A stretch of 64,000 nucleotides of DNA from Natranaerovirga hydrolytica (GTDB lineage Bacteria; Bacillota; Clostridia; Lachnospirales; DSM-24629): NCBI RefSeq assembly GCF_004339095.1, contig NZ_SMGQ01000011.1, positions 45,566 to 109,565 of the forward strand, in the 5' to 3' direction. The notes beneath the pieces are model-generated. The model did not search any database, was not told the DNA's origin, and saw only the letters and a list, made by a program, of their open reading frames with translations. Each line of letters starts with the position of its first letter. Position 1 is the stretch's first letter. The position numbers and the translations under genes were made by a program. Shown one piece after another: positions 1 through 8,529 of the stretch.

Positions 1-1224
1 GTTGCAGGTGCTATTGGAGCAGCTGATGAAAGAGCATTTTTGATTCAGTGTGCTATGTTGGTAGCCGGTTTAGCCACATTGTTACAAGTCTATCGAATTG
101 GAAAAATGGGTGCAAAGCTCCCGATTGTTATGGGTACCAGCTTTGGGTTTGTACCAACGAGTATAGCCATAGGTAATGCTTTTGGTCTGTCGGGATTACT
201 GGGAGCAACCTTGATAGGAGGTATTTTTGAAGCCTTCTTAGGATTTTTTATTAAGCCACTTAGAAAATTTTTCCCACCTATTGTAACAGGTATTGTCTTG
301 TTAACCATTGGGTTATCATTATTGCCAACAGGTATCACATATGTAGCAGGTGGTAATGGGGCAGAAGACTTTGGTGGACTCAATCATTTATTTTTAGCGG
401 CAGTTGTTTTAATTACCATTGTCTTATTAAATCAATTTGCTAAAGGTATGGCGAAAATGTCAGCCATATTAATTGGTATTATTGTAGGATATATTGTTGC
501 TATTCCTATGAATATGATAGATTTTTCAGGTGTAGCACAAGCCAGTTGGTTTGGTTTCCCAACCCCTTTAAAATATGGGTTGACATTTCACTGGGAAGCC
601 ATTAGCGCAATGATTGTTCTTTATATTGTAACAGCAGTAGAAACGGTTGGCGATATTTCAGGTATTACCATTGGTGGTGCAGACCGAGAAGCTACTGATG
701 AAGAATTATCAGGTGGTGTTATTGCAGATGGTGTTGCAAGTGCTGTTGGTTCCTTATTTAATGCATTACCTAACACATCATTTAGTCAAAATGTAGGGAT
801 TGTCTCATTTACAAAAGTCATGAGTACCCATGTTGTAAAAATTGGTGGTATTTTCTTAGCCCTTTCTGCATTGGTACCAAAATTAGGTGCATTAATTGCG
901 GCAATGCCATCTAGTGTTTTAGGTGGAGCAGCTATTGTTATGTTTGGTTCCATTGCTGTTATGGGGATTAAATTAATCAGTTCAGAACCATTAGGCAATC
1001 GAGAAGTATTAATTTTATCCATTGCCCTTTGTTTAGGATTTGGTTTTGGAACAGTAGATGGTGCATTAAGCGCTTTCCCAGAATCCGTTCAAAATGTATT
1101 TGGTGGTTCAGGAATTGTTATTGGATTTTTAGTAGCAACGCTATTAAATGCTATTCTTCCTAAAGAAAAAGAAGAAAAAACCCATCAAAAAAAATATAAG
1201 AAGACAGCGGAACATACTGCATAA
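1..1224 (+). CDS. NCS2-family purine (xanthine/uracil) permease, 5'-truncated
   Basis: The frame is open from base 1, so the N-terminus lies outside the window; about 407 codons remain. The protein is a polytopic membrane transporter of the nucleobase:cation symporter-2 (NAT/NCS2) family. Visible family marks are the segment ETVGDISGITIGGADREA and the signature QNVGIVSFTK, which fits the Q-N-x-G-x4-T-K motif that lines the substrate site. The C-terminus is a short Lys-rich tail. It likely imports xanthine or another purine by proton or sodium symport. It lies directly upstream of a xanthine dehydrogenase on the same strand, which favours a xanthine/urate-type substrate over uracil. A strong hairpin separates the two genes, so they may be only partly co-transcribed. 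The family call is firm; the substrate is inferred. Confidence 0.9.
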   Translation, partial: VAGAIGAADERAFLIQCAMLVAGLATLLQVYRIGKMGAKLPIVMGTSFGFVPTSIAIGNAFGLSGLLGATLIGGIFEAFLGFFIKPLRKFFPPIVTGIVLLTIGLSLLPTGITYVAGGNGAEDFGGLNHLFLAAVVLITIVLLNQFAKGMAKMSAILIGIIVGYIVAIPMNMIDFSGVAQASWFGFPTPLKYGLTFHWEAISAMIVLYIVTAVETVGDISGITIGGADREATDEELSGGVIADGVASAVGSLFNALPNTSFSQNVGIVSFTKVMSTHVVKIGGIFLALSALVPKLGALIAAMPSSVLGGAAIVMFGSIAVMGIKLISSEPLGNREVLILSIALCLGFGFGTVDGALSAFPESVQNVFGGSGIVIGFLVATLLNAILPKEKEEKTHQKKYKKTAEHTA

Positions 1225-1230
1225 TTAAAG

Positions 1231-1269
1231 GTCTAATATATACTTAAGCAATTTAAGTATATATTAGAC
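1231..1269 (+). terminator. Hairpin between permease and xanthine dehydrogenase
   Basis: A perfect 17-bp inverted repeat (1231-1247 and 1253-1269) closes a 5-base loop. The following bases are only moderately T-rich (TTACATATTTATTT), so this could be a weak terminator, an attenuator or an mRNA-stabilising hairpin between the two genes. Confidence 0.55.
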
Positions 1270-1316
1270 TTACATATTTATTTGGATGTGTATTCATTTT
1301 AAAGGAGGAATGACTT

Positions 1317-4043
1317 ATGAAGACAAAGATTACAATTACCGTAAATGGTGTCATATATAATAAAACGGTAGAAGATACATTAAATTTATTAAACTTCTTA
1401 AGAGAAGACTTAGGATTGATTGGTACAAAAAATGGTTGTGGAAAAGGACATTGTGGTACGTGTACGGTCATTGTTAATGGTGAGGCAAAACGTTCTTGTA
1501 TTGTAAGGATGAATAAATTAGATGGTGCCATAGTTGAAACCATAGAAGGCATTTCATCTCAAGAAGGGCTAAATTATATACAAGAAGGTTTTGTCCAAGA
1601 AGGCGCCATACAATGTGGTTTTTGTACGCCAGGTATGATTATGGCAACAAAAGCATTATTAGATAAAAATGATGACCCAAGTGAAGAAGCAATTAAGGAA
1701 GCTTTAAAAAATAATGTTTGTAGATGTACAGGGTATACCACCATCATTAAAGCGGTTAAAAAGGCAGCCTATTTAAAAAAACAACAAGCAGAATGTGTAA
1801 AAGAAAGTATACTGTCTAATCAATACATTGGTCAATCGGTTATTCGTAAAGATGCCCTTAGTAAAGTAAAGGGAGAACGGGTTTTTGCAGATGATTATAA
1901 AGAAAAAGATATGTTATATGGTAAAATGGTCTTTAGTCAATATGCACATGCAAAAATTATTTCAATCGATACAAAAGAAGCAGAAGAATCAGAAGGCGTT
2001 GTCAAAATAGCTATGGCTAAAGACATTCCAGGTCAAAATGCCTTTGGTTTATTTGAAGCAGAGCAACCAGTTATTGCAGAAAATGAAGTGAAATATTTAG
2101 GTGAAGTGGTGGCAGTGGTTTATGCAAAAACCAATGAACAAGCAGAACATGCAGCCCGCTTGGTTAAAGTAGAATATGAAGTATTAAAGCCAATATTATC
2201 ACCAATCGAAGCTTTTGAAGAAGATGCACCATTGGTTCATGAAGACAGAGAAAATAATATTGTCCATTATGTCAATGTAAGAAAAGGAGAAGTAGATGAA
2301 GGGTTTAAGAATGCAGATGTAGTAATCGAAGGGTATTATTACACCCCAGCTATAGAGCATGCTTATTTAGAGCCAGAAGCTTGTCTTGCAAAGCCAGAAG
2401 AAGATACAATAACCATCTGGACAGGTAATCAAGGATCAAAAGCTTATCAAGAAATGATTGCTACAAGTTTAGATCTGCCGATGGAAAAGATAAGGGTCAT
2501 TTACACGCCTTGTGGTGGCGGTTTTGGTGGAAAAGAAGAACCGACTGTACAAATCCACGCTGCTCTGGGAACCTATTTAACTCAAAAACCAGTAAAAATG
2601 GTATTAACCCGTGAAGAATCTATTCGAATGAGTATAAAACGTCATCCGATGCACGTATGGATGAAGCATGGCGCTACAAAAGATGGAAAATTGGTTGCCA
2701 TGGAGTCAAGGGTTATTGCAGATGCAGGGGCATATATGTCACAAACCAAACCAGTCATTTTCCGTTCAGCTGTAACAGCAACTGGACCGTATGTCATTCC
2801 TAATGTGAAAGCAGATTCTTATGGTTTGTATACCCATAATAATCCAAGTGGTGCTTTTAGAGGGTTTGGTAGCACACAAGCCAGTTTTGGCGCGGAGATA
2901 CAAATGGATAAAATTGCAGAAAAACTCAATATGGACCCTGTAGAATTAAGAAGAAAAAATGCTTTTAAAGAAGGGGAATTAACCAGTACAGGGCAACTTT
3001 TAAAAGATGGTGTGGGATATTTAGAAACTTTGGAAGCCGCACAAAATGCTTTAAATAAAATGAAAGAAGATTATCAAGGTGTTACTAGACCAACCCATAA
3101 AAAACTTGGGTTTGGGTTAGCAAGTTCTTATAAAAATGTAGGAATAGGAACAGGTAAATTGGATCAAGCCGGTGCGATCATTGAGATAGAAGAAAGTGGT
3201 CGAATAACGGTTAAAATGGGTGCAACAGATATGGGGCAAGGTGTGGATACCATCGTGGCTCAAATTGCAGCCACCGCTTTAAATGTACCTTATGATATCA
3301 TAGATGTTATTGCTTGTGATACGTTAATCTGTCCTGATGGTGGTATGACAACCGCTTCAAGACAAACCTACGTAACAGGTAATGCCGTTAAAAAAGCTGC
3401 TAATCTATTAAAAGAAAAGTTATCACAGTATATAGAAGTCAATGAAAAGAATCAGGAAACATTAGCATTTGTCTACCAAGAAGCCAGTAAAAAAGGTGAA
3501 AAGCTTTCCGTTGAAACGGATTATAGACCACCAAAAACTTACCCACATGATGGGAATGCTAATCCCGTACCAGGTAAACCCATAGAAGCATATGATATTC
3601 ACTATTCTTATTGTTTTGCAACAGCGGCTGTAGCACTAGAAGTGGATACACGAACAGGAGAAGTGAAGGTCTTAAAAGTCAGTGCAGCTCAAGATGTAGG
3701 AAAAGCCATTCATCCTCAAAATATAAAAGGTCAAATAGAAGGAGCAGTTGTCATGGGAATGGGCTTTGCATTATCTGAAGAATTTTTACAAGATGATACA
3801 AAGATTATAACAGACAACTTAAATCAATTAAGAATACCTAAAATTACAGATATACCAGAAATCGCCCCCATTATTGTAGAAGTAAAACAAAATGAAGGAC
3901 CTTACGGTGCAAAAGGAATGGGAGAAGTTGGATTAAATCCAATGGCTCCAGCCATATCTAATGCTATTTTCGATGCGGTAGGTATTAGACTTCAAATCTT
4001 ACCCATGAAAAAAGAAAAGGTATTGTCTGCGTTGAAGGGATAA
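1317..4043 (+). CDS. Xanthine dehydrogenase, selenium-dependent type (fused 2Fe-2S and molybdopterin domains)
   Basis: A 908-residue molybdenum hydroxylase. Residues 1-150 are the two [2Fe-2S] modules: Cys41/46/49/61 form the plant-ferredoxin cluster and Cys100/103/135/137 the helical cluster. Residues from about 165 onward are the xanthine-oxidase molybdopterin domain, with GGGFGGKE, PSGAFRGFG, TDMGQGVDT and the active-site loop GAKGMGEVG, whose Glu is the catalytic base. There is no FAD domain, so electrons must leave through a partner or ferredoxin. This architecture matches the selenium-dependent xanthine dehydrogenase family characterised in Enterococcus faecalis, in which a labile selenium replaces sulfur at Mo. 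The downstream molybdopterin-binding and XdhC-type genes fit that system. No selenium gene such as selD is in the window, so selenium dependence is inferred from family and context. A strong AAAGGAGG ribosome site precedes the ATG. Confidence 0.9.
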   Translation: MKTKITITVNGVIYNKTVEDTLNLLNFLREDLGLIGTKNGCGKGHCGTCTVIVNGEAKRSCIVRMNKLDGAIVETIEGISSQEGLNYIQEGFVQEGAIQCGFCTPGMIMATKALLDKNDDPSEEAIKEALKNNVCRCTGYTTIIKAVKKAAYLKKQQAECVKESILSNQYIGQSVIRKDALSKVKGERVFADDYKEKDMLYGKMVFSQYAHAKIISIDTKEAEESEGVVKIAMAKDIPGQNAFGLFEAEQPVIAENEVKYLGEVVAVVYAKTNEQAEHAARLVKVEYEVLKPILSPIEAFEEDAPLVHEDRENNIVHYVNVRKGEVDEGFKNADVVIEGYYYTPAIEHAYLEPEACLAKPEEDTITIWTGNQGSKAYQEMIATSLDLPMEKIRVIYTPCGGGFGGKEEPTVQIHAALGTYLTQKPVKMVLTREESIRMSIKRHPMHVWMKHGATKDGKLVAMESRVIADAGAYMSQTKPVIFRSAVTATGPYVIPNVKADSYGLYTHNNPSGAFRGFGSTQASFGAEIQMDKIAEKLNMDPVELRRKNAFKEGELTSTGQLLKDGVGYLETLEAAQNALNKMKEDYQGVTRPTHKKLGFGLASSYKNVGIGTGKLDQAGAIIEIEESGRITVKMGATDMGQGVDTIVAQIAATALNVPYDIIDVIACDTLICPDGGMTTASRQTYVTGNAVKKAANLLKEKLSQYIEVNEKNQETLAFVYQEASKKGEKLSVETDYRPPKTYPHDGNANPVPGKPIEAYDIHYSYCFATAAVALEVDTRTGEVKVLKVSAAQDVGKAIHPQNIKGQIEGAVVMGMGFALSEEFLQDDTKIITDNLNQLRIPKITDIPEIAPIIVEVKQNEGPYGAKGMGEVGLNPMAPAISNAIFDAVGIRLQILPMKKEKVLSALKG

Positions 4044-4060
4044 CTGAGATATGCTATAAT
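4032..4060 (+). promoter_or_regulatory. Promoter inside the end of the xanthine dehydrogenase gene
   Basis: TTGAAG (4032-4037), a 17-base spacer, then TATAAT (4055-4060) preceded by TGC, giving an extended -10 element. Transcription would begin near 4067, just before the regulator gene. This also argues that the ATG at 4072, which has no ribosome site, is not the true start. Confidence 0.65.
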
Positions 4061-4092
4061 AAAGCAAATTTATGAGTAAAGGAACGAAGCGT

Positions 4093-4629
4093 ATGATTGG
4101 TGGAAAAATAAGAGAGAAAAGAAAAGAGGTTGGACTTAGCCTAAAAGAATTGGCTAATAAAACAGACTTAACACCAGGATTTTTAAGTCAGATAGAAAGA
4201 GATTTGGCAGAGCCTTCAATTACTTCATTAAGAAAGCTTTCAGAGGCATTAGGTGTAGCGGTTTTCTATTTTTTAATGGATGATATACACAAAAATCCCG
4301 TGGTGAAAAAAGGAGAAGGCAAAATTCTTAACTTTAGAAATTCTCATGTTAACTACGAATTATTATCTCCTGACTTAAATAGACAGATGGAAATGTTTAG
4401 GGCAGAATTAGAACCAGGAGCGATGACTTGTGAAGAACCCCTTAGTCATCCAGGTGAAGAGGTTACCCATGTTATACAAGGAAAAATGTTAATTACAATT
4501 GGTGAAGAAGAATATACCCTAGATGAAGGGGACACCATATATTATTATTGTAGTCTGCCACATAAAATTATCAGTATCGGTGAAAAAAATCTCATTTTTA
4601 TATCTACAATCACACCGCCAGAATTTTAA
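4093..4629 (+). CDS. XRE-family regulator with C-terminal cupin sensor domain
   Basis: A 178-residue transcription factor. Residues 1-65 form an XRE helix-turn-helix (GLSLKELANKTDLTPGFLSQ) and the C-terminal half is a cupin_2 ligand-binding barrel (HPGEEVTHVIQGK, then a DEGDTIYYY strand). The ATG at 4093 was chosen because AAAGGA lies 9 bases upstream. An in-frame ATG at 4072 sits about 5 bases after the predicted transcription start and has no ribosome site. It sits between the xanthine dehydrogenase and its maturation genes, so it probably controls this purine/molybdenum-hydroxylase cluster. Its ligand cannot be read from the sequence. It has its own promoter, which suggests it can be expressed independently of the structural gene. 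Confidence 0.85.
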   Translation: MIGGKIREKRKEVGLSLKELANKTDLTPGFLSQIERDLAEPSITSLRKLSEALGVAVFYFLMDDIHKNPVVKKGEGKILNFRNSHVNYELLSPDLNRQMEMFRAELEPGAMTCEEPLSHPGEEVTHVIQGKMLITIGEEEYTLDEGDTIYYYCSLPHKIISIGEKNLIFISTITPPEF

Positions 4630-4668
4630 AGAAATGTTAATGGGCTCAAGAAGTTTGGAGTGATGATT

Positions 4669-5691
4669 ATGATCCAAAAAGTGTCAATAGAAAATGCAGT
4701 GGGTATGGTTTTAGCCCATGATTTAACTAAAATCATACCGAAAGAATACAAAGGCGCTCCTTTTAAAAAAGGATATATCATAAAAGAAGAAGACATAGAG
4801 CCTTTAAAAAAAATGGGCAAATACCATATCAATATCATCCAAATAGATGAAAAACGATTGCATGAAGAAGAAGCAGCCTATGCAATTGGGATGGCTGCTG
4901 CAGGAGAGGGCATCTCTTTAACGAAGCCATCAGAAGGAAAAGTCAGTCTGAAAGCCAATGCAAAAGGTCTACTGAAGATTAATAAAAAGCTATTAGAAGC
5001 CGTTAATGAGATCGATGATATCATATTGTCCACTAGACATACTCATACCATCGTAGAAGCCAATCAAATTGTAGCTGGAACAAAAGTCATACCCTTGGTT
5101 ATTGAAAAAGATAAAATTACTAGGGTTAAAAAGATTTTAGAAAAAGAAGAGCCTATGGTTAGCATTAAACCACTCATGCCATTAAAAGTGGGGATTGTGG
5201 TAACGGGTACAGAAGTTTATACTGGAAAAATAGAAGATAAATTTGGACAAGTGCTTGTGGATAAAGCAAAAGATATGGGCGGCATACCATTTGACGTATT
5301 ATTTGCACCTGATGAAGAAGATAAAATTACTCAATGTATTCATAGGCACCTAGAACAAGGTGCAGATTTAGTAATGGTGTCTGGTGGAATGGCTGTTGAT
5401 GCAGATGATGTAACCCCTAATGCCATAGAAAAGGTTTCTACAGAAGTCATTTCCTATGGTTCACCAGTCTTGCCAGGCGCTATGTTTATGATGGCTTATA
5501 GGAAAGATATCCCTATCTTAGGTATCCCGGCTTGTGGTATGTTTAGTAAAATTACCGTATTAGATCTTATATTACCAAGGGTATTTGCTAAAGATAAAAT
5601 TAATAAAAAGGACATCATTTCATTGGCTCACGGTGGTTTATGCTTAAACTGTGAACGATGTACCTATCCTGTGTGTCCTTTAGGAAAGTAA
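4669..5691 (+). CDS. Molybdopterin-binding protein (MoeA/MogA-like domain) of a molybdenum hydroxylase cluster
   Basis: About 340 residues. The C-terminal half carries a MoCF-biosynthesis fold: VGIVVTGTEVYTG is followed by GADLVMVSGGMAVDADD, the molybdopterin-binding core. The N-terminal half resembles proteins found beside selenium-dependent molybdenum hydroxylases. The extreme C-terminus has a Cys cluster (CLNCERCTYPVCPLGK), which could hold a metal or an Fe-S centre. The ATG at 4669 is preferred because TTGGAG lies 8 bases upstream; GTG 4660 and ATG 4663 overlap or crowd that site. It lies 39 bases after the regulator and 11 bases before the XdhC-type gene. It probably handles or modifies the cofactor for the upstream dehydrogenase, but the exact step is not established. 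Confidence 0.8.
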   Translation: MIQKVSIENAVGMVLAHDLTKIIPKEYKGAPFKKGYIIKEEDIEPLKKMGKYHINIIQIDEKRLHEEEAAYAIGMAAAGEGISLTKPSEGKVSLKANAKGLLKINKKLLEAVNEIDDIILSTRHTHTIVEANQIVAGTKVIPLVIEKDKITRVKKILEKEEPMVSIKPLMPLKVGIVVTGTEVYTGKIEDKFGQVLVDKAKDMGGIPFDVLFAPDEEDKITQCIHRHLEQGADLVMVSGGMAVDADDVTPNAIEKVSTEVISYGSPVLPGAMFMMAYRKDIPILGIPACGMFSKITVLDLILPRVFAKDKINKKDIISLAHGGLCLNCERCTYPVCPLGK

Positions 5692-5702
5692 GGTGAGTGC
5701 AT

Positions 5703-6509
5703 ATGAATATATTTGAAGAAATTGTTCAATTACAAAAAAACAATGAAAGTTTTGCTGTGGCTACAATTATAGCTTCCAAAGGTTCTACACCGAGGCATAT
5801 AGGCAAGATGATTGTAAAAAAAGATGGTCAAATTAAAGGCACTATTGGTGGTGGATTAGCAGAGTCATTTGTTATACAAGAAGCAATTCATGCCATAAAA
5901 AACAAACAATCCAAAACAGTGGAATACACATTAAATAGCGACGAAAAAGGCGGTATAAAAATGTATTGTGGTGGATCATTATCACTCTTTATTGAAGTGA
6001 TACCTAAGCGTACACGAGTCATTATTATTGGTGGTGGGCATGTTGGACAAGCAGTAGCCCATTTAGCAAAGACATTAGATTATCAAATTGTTGTAGTCGA
6101 TGATAGAGAAGCATATGCTAACCAAACAGTATACCCAATGGCAGAAGAACTATATACCCATGAAGATATAGTAAAGGCGCTGGAAAAGGTAAAAATGGAT
6201 GATAATACCTATGTGTTAATTTTTACAAAAGACTCTGATGAAAGTGTTTTACGCTATGTGATACAAGAAAAAGTGGCTTTTATAGGTATGATTGGTAGTG
6301 GTAGAAAAGTGATAAAAACATTTAATAAGTTACATGAAGAAGGCATTAAAAAAGCAGCTTTAGATAAAGTATATGCCCCATTAGGATTGGATATTGGTGC
6401 AGAGACACCAGAAGAAATTGCTATTAGCATTATTGGTGAAATGATGAAAGCCAAAAATCAATCCTCTGGAAAATCATTAAAAGACGTAAAAAGAAAAAAA
6501 TTTGAATAG
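5703..6509 (+). CDS. XdhC/CoxI-family molybdenum hydroxylase maturation protein
   Basis: 268 residues. The N-terminal XdhC_CoxI domain contains ASKGSTPRHIGKMIVKKDG, then GTIGGGLAES and a CGGS loop (MYCGGSLSLFIEVI). The C-terminal Rossmann domain begins at IIIGGGHVGQAVA and ends in the family-typical PLGLDIGAETPEEIA. XdhC proteins bind the molybdenum cofactor, promote addition of its terminal chalcogen and insert it into xanthine dehydrogenase; here that chalcogen may be selenium. ATG 5703 lies 6 bases after AAGGTGA. The alternative GTG at 5697 would touch that ribosome site. The tight spacing behind the molybdopterin-binding gene indicates one transcript. Confidence 0.87.
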   Translation: MNIFEEIVQLQKNNESFAVATIIASKGSTPRHIGKMIVKKDGQIKGTIGGGLAESFVIQEAIHAIKNKQSKTVEYTLNSDEKGGIKMYCGGSLSLFIEVIPKRTRVIIIGGGHVGQAVAHLAKTLDYQIVVVDDREAYANQTVYPMAEELYTHEDIVKALEKVKMDDNTYVLIFTKDSDESVLRYVIQEKVAFIGMIGSGRKVIKTFNKLHEEGIKKAALDKVYAPLGLDIGAETPEEIAISIIGEMMKAKNQSSGKSLKDVKRKKFE

Positions 6510-6536
6510 ATGCAATAAGGGAGTATAGGTGAAGGT

Positions 6537-7211
6537 ATGAGTAGTACTACATTAAAATATATTGCAATTTTAAGTATGTTCATAGACCATATAGGTGCTA
6601 TTTTATTTCCAGAAATCATTGGTTTTAGAATCATTGGGAGATTGGCGTTTCCCATATTTGCCTTTTTATTAACGGAAGGTTTTATACATACAAAAAACAT
6701 AAAAAGGTATACCCTTCGATTGGTTTTTTTTGCTATCATCTCTGAAATACCATTCAATATGGCTTTTTATAATCGTCTATTTTATATGGGACACTTAAAT
6801 ATATTTTTCACCTTATTATTGGGCTTAGTCAGCCTAATTTTATTTGAAAAGTACAAAGATAAAAAAAATCTTGTTGGCAGTTTGTGTGTTTATATGGTTA
6901 TGATTATAGGCCTGTTGCTTAATGTAGATTACTCTATATATGGCGTGTTAATGATTTTTGTATTTTATTATTTTAGATACGAGTACAAAAAAATAGTGAT
7001 TTATATTGGAGCAATTAATACGATTATCGCCCTATCTTCCTTTAGCATAAATATGAACCTACAAAGTCTAATACAATTATTTGCCATTGTTTCTTTAGCT
7101 GTTATTGCATTATATAATGGACAAAAAGGAAAACAGATACAATATTTCTTTTATATATTTTATCCCTTACATCTTATGATTTTGTACGGGGCAGCCTTGT
7201 TCTTTGCTTAG
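6537..7211 (+). CDS. TraX-family integral membrane protein
   Basis: 224 residues with about seven or eight hydrophobic segments. The N-terminal motif KYIAILSMFIDHIGAI, followed by GRLAFPIFAFLLTEGF, is characteristic of the TraX family, named for the F-plasmid pilin N-acetylation protein. Chromosomal TraX-like proteins in Firmicutes are related to acyltransferase-3 proteins and usually have no known substrate. It follows the XdhC-type gene by 27 bases on the same strand and may be co-transcribed, but no functional link to purine metabolism is evident. Its 3' end overlaps the convergent ion-channel gene by 38 bases. Confidence 0.8.
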   Translation: MSSTTLKYIAILSMFIDHIGAILFPEIIGFRIIGRLAFPIFAFLLTEGFIHTKNIKRYTLRLVFFAIISEIPFNMAFYNRLFYMGHLNIFFTLLLGLVSLILFEKYKDKKNLVGSLCVYMVMIIGLLLNVDYSIYGVLMIFVFYYFRYEYKKIVIYIGAINTIIALSSFSINMNLQSLIQLFAIVSLAVIALYNGQKGKQIQYFFYIFYPLHLMILYGAALFFA

Positions 7212-7929
7212 AGTGTTTTGATAACAATAATTCTTGTAATTGATGCTTGTTGCTAAAGATAATGATAATAGCAATAGGCCATAGCACAGTGGTGATAAGA
7301 TGGCCAAATAGAGCTTGTATCATTACCAGTTTTTTGGTTGTTTCAGAATAATCTAGAGGCGTAATATCTCCAAAGCCAATGGTGAAAAAAGTGGTTGAAC
7401 TAAAATACAAAGCATCTAATTTAGAAGTATAAGCATTACTGCCTTCTAAGCCTTCGTTGAATAGTTTGCTAAGATAATGGTATAAAACACTAAATGTACT
7501 AAGAACAGAGTACAACAAAATAATATAAAAAATAAAAAGTAAGACGATTCGTATGAGGGTTTCGTATTGATATAAAAAAGTTCTTCTTTTAAATTCTAAA
7601 GCAGGTTTAATGTTATAAGCCAATATAATGAAATTAAGTATTGAAAGAAAGAAAAATAAACAAATTATATAAATTGTTGTATGGGTAGTAGAATGATTCA
7701 ATAGTAAATAATGATAATAAAATAATAAAGTTGGCAAAGTAATCAGTAGGATACTATTAAAAAGGAAAGAGGTATAATAAGACATTTTATTGATAGATAA
7801 TAATACCATTGAAAAAAATAAAAATGAAATATAATAAAAAAATTGGGCTTTTAACATCAAGCTAAAAAGAACAGAAAAAATAAAAAGTATGAAAGCAATT
7901 TTAAAATATGAATTTTGACTTTTATACAA
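7174..7929 (-). CDS. Two-pore-type potassium channel family protein
   Basis: About 251 residues with several N-terminal transmembrane segments and a C-terminal ion-channel module. The pore helix and filter read SSTTFFTIGFGDITPLD, and TIGFGD is a K+ selectivity filter; a final inner helix and a short basic tail follow. The family is Ion_trans_2. No RCK/TrkA-N nucleotide domain is attached. The start is uncertain: TTG at 7929 lies 6 bases after AAGGTG, while GTG at 7938 overlaps that ribosome site. The gene converges on the TraX-like gene with overlapping 3' ends. Confidence 0.82.
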   Translation of the reverse strand: MYKSQNSYFKIAFILFIFSVLFSLMLKAQFFYYISFLFFSMVLLSINKMSYYTSFLFNSILLITLPTLLFYYHYLLLNHSTTHTTIYIICLFFFLSILNFIILAYNIKPALEFKRRTFLYQYETLIRIVLLFIFYIILLYSVLSTFSVLYHYLSKLFNEGLEGSNAYTSKLDALYFSSTTFFTIGFGDITPLDYSETTKKLVMIQALFGHLITTVLWPIAIIIIFSNKHQLQELLLSKHSKQRTRLPRTKS

Positions 7930-7988
7930 AGCTAACACCTTAATTCTGATAGAATTTATATAGTTATATTATGATACTTAACTATGAA

Positions 7989-8029
7989 AGTATAACCATT
8001 AAATAAAAAGCTTATTTAATGATTATACT
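7989..8029 (-). terminator. Long hairpin downstream of the luxS gene group
   Basis: An 18-bp stem with one mismatch (7989-8006 with 8012-8029) and a 5-base loop. It lies just past the end of the last small gene read from the minus strand. The U-tract is weak, so this may be an imperfect terminator or a processing hairpin. Confidence 0.45.
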
Positions 8030-8037
8030 TAAAAGAA

Positions 8038-8235
8038 TTAATCATTCATTTTATGGTTGGTCATAATTTCATCATATAAATCAAGTTGACAGTGCCCATC
8101 TTGTTCTAGGTGCTTACAATTAAGACAACTTATATCGTCCCCTACAGAAGCAGCAAAGGCTTCATTTGGATTATCAGGTTTATAGCTGCTACATTTATGT
8201 GCTACAAAACTATACTCTTCAAAATTAGCTCTCAT
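8038..8235 (-). CDS. Small Cys-containing protein of unknown function
   Basis: A 65-residue protein with the pattern AHKCSSYK near the start, then CLNCKHLEQDGHCQLDLYDE. Cys residues spaced C-x2-C-x7-C, with one upstream Cys, could bind zinc or an Fe-S centre. GAAGGGAG precedes the ATG, and the start overlaps the end of the preceding small gene by 11 bases, which suggests translational coupling. It is third in a minus-strand series behind luxS. I do not recognise the family. Confidence 0.6.
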   Translation of the reverse strand: MRANFEEYSFVAHKCSSYKPDNPNEAFAASVGDDISCLNCKHLEQDGHCQLDLYDEIMTNHKMND

Positions 8236-8407
8236 AATTATTTAAACTCCCTTCATCTGTATACGTTTCATTATTATTTGTATCAGCATCTAAGTTAATG
8301 GATGCTAAGGGAAATAAAATAGTCGTCAAATCATCCGCTAAATCTTCTACACTATTTGTAGGTTTTGGATATCTATCAAGTCTTGATCGCTTACTTTCAA
8401 ACCTCAT
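8225..8407 (-). CDS. Small hypothetical protein downstream of luxS
   Basis: A 60-residue acidic, hydrophilic protein beginning MRFESKRSRLDRYPKP. The ATG at 8407 has an excellent AAGGGAGGA ribosome site 7 bases upstream. A longer in-frame reading to 8527 lacks such a site and was not used. Its end overlaps the next small gene by 11 bases. There is no transmembrane segment and no recognised motif. It is likely expressed with luxS and the following Cys-containing small gene. Confidence 0.6.
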   Translation of the reverse strand: MRFESKRSRLDRYPKPTNSVEDLADDLTTILFPLASINLDADTNNNETYTDEGSLNNYES

Positions 8408-8529
8408 AAAAAAATCCTCCCTTAACCAACTTAAATTATAGTAGTGACTATATTTATTATCTCCATAGAGACATAAAATATGTAGTGAGTTAAAGGAAGG
8501 ATTTTCAGTTTTAAAAAAATCGTTCAATA

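Noticed and set aside
1317..4043. Selenocysteine (in-frame UGA) in the xanthine dehydrogenase
   Set aside because: The frame has no internal UGA; the proposed selenium is a labile cofactor ligand, not selenocysteine.
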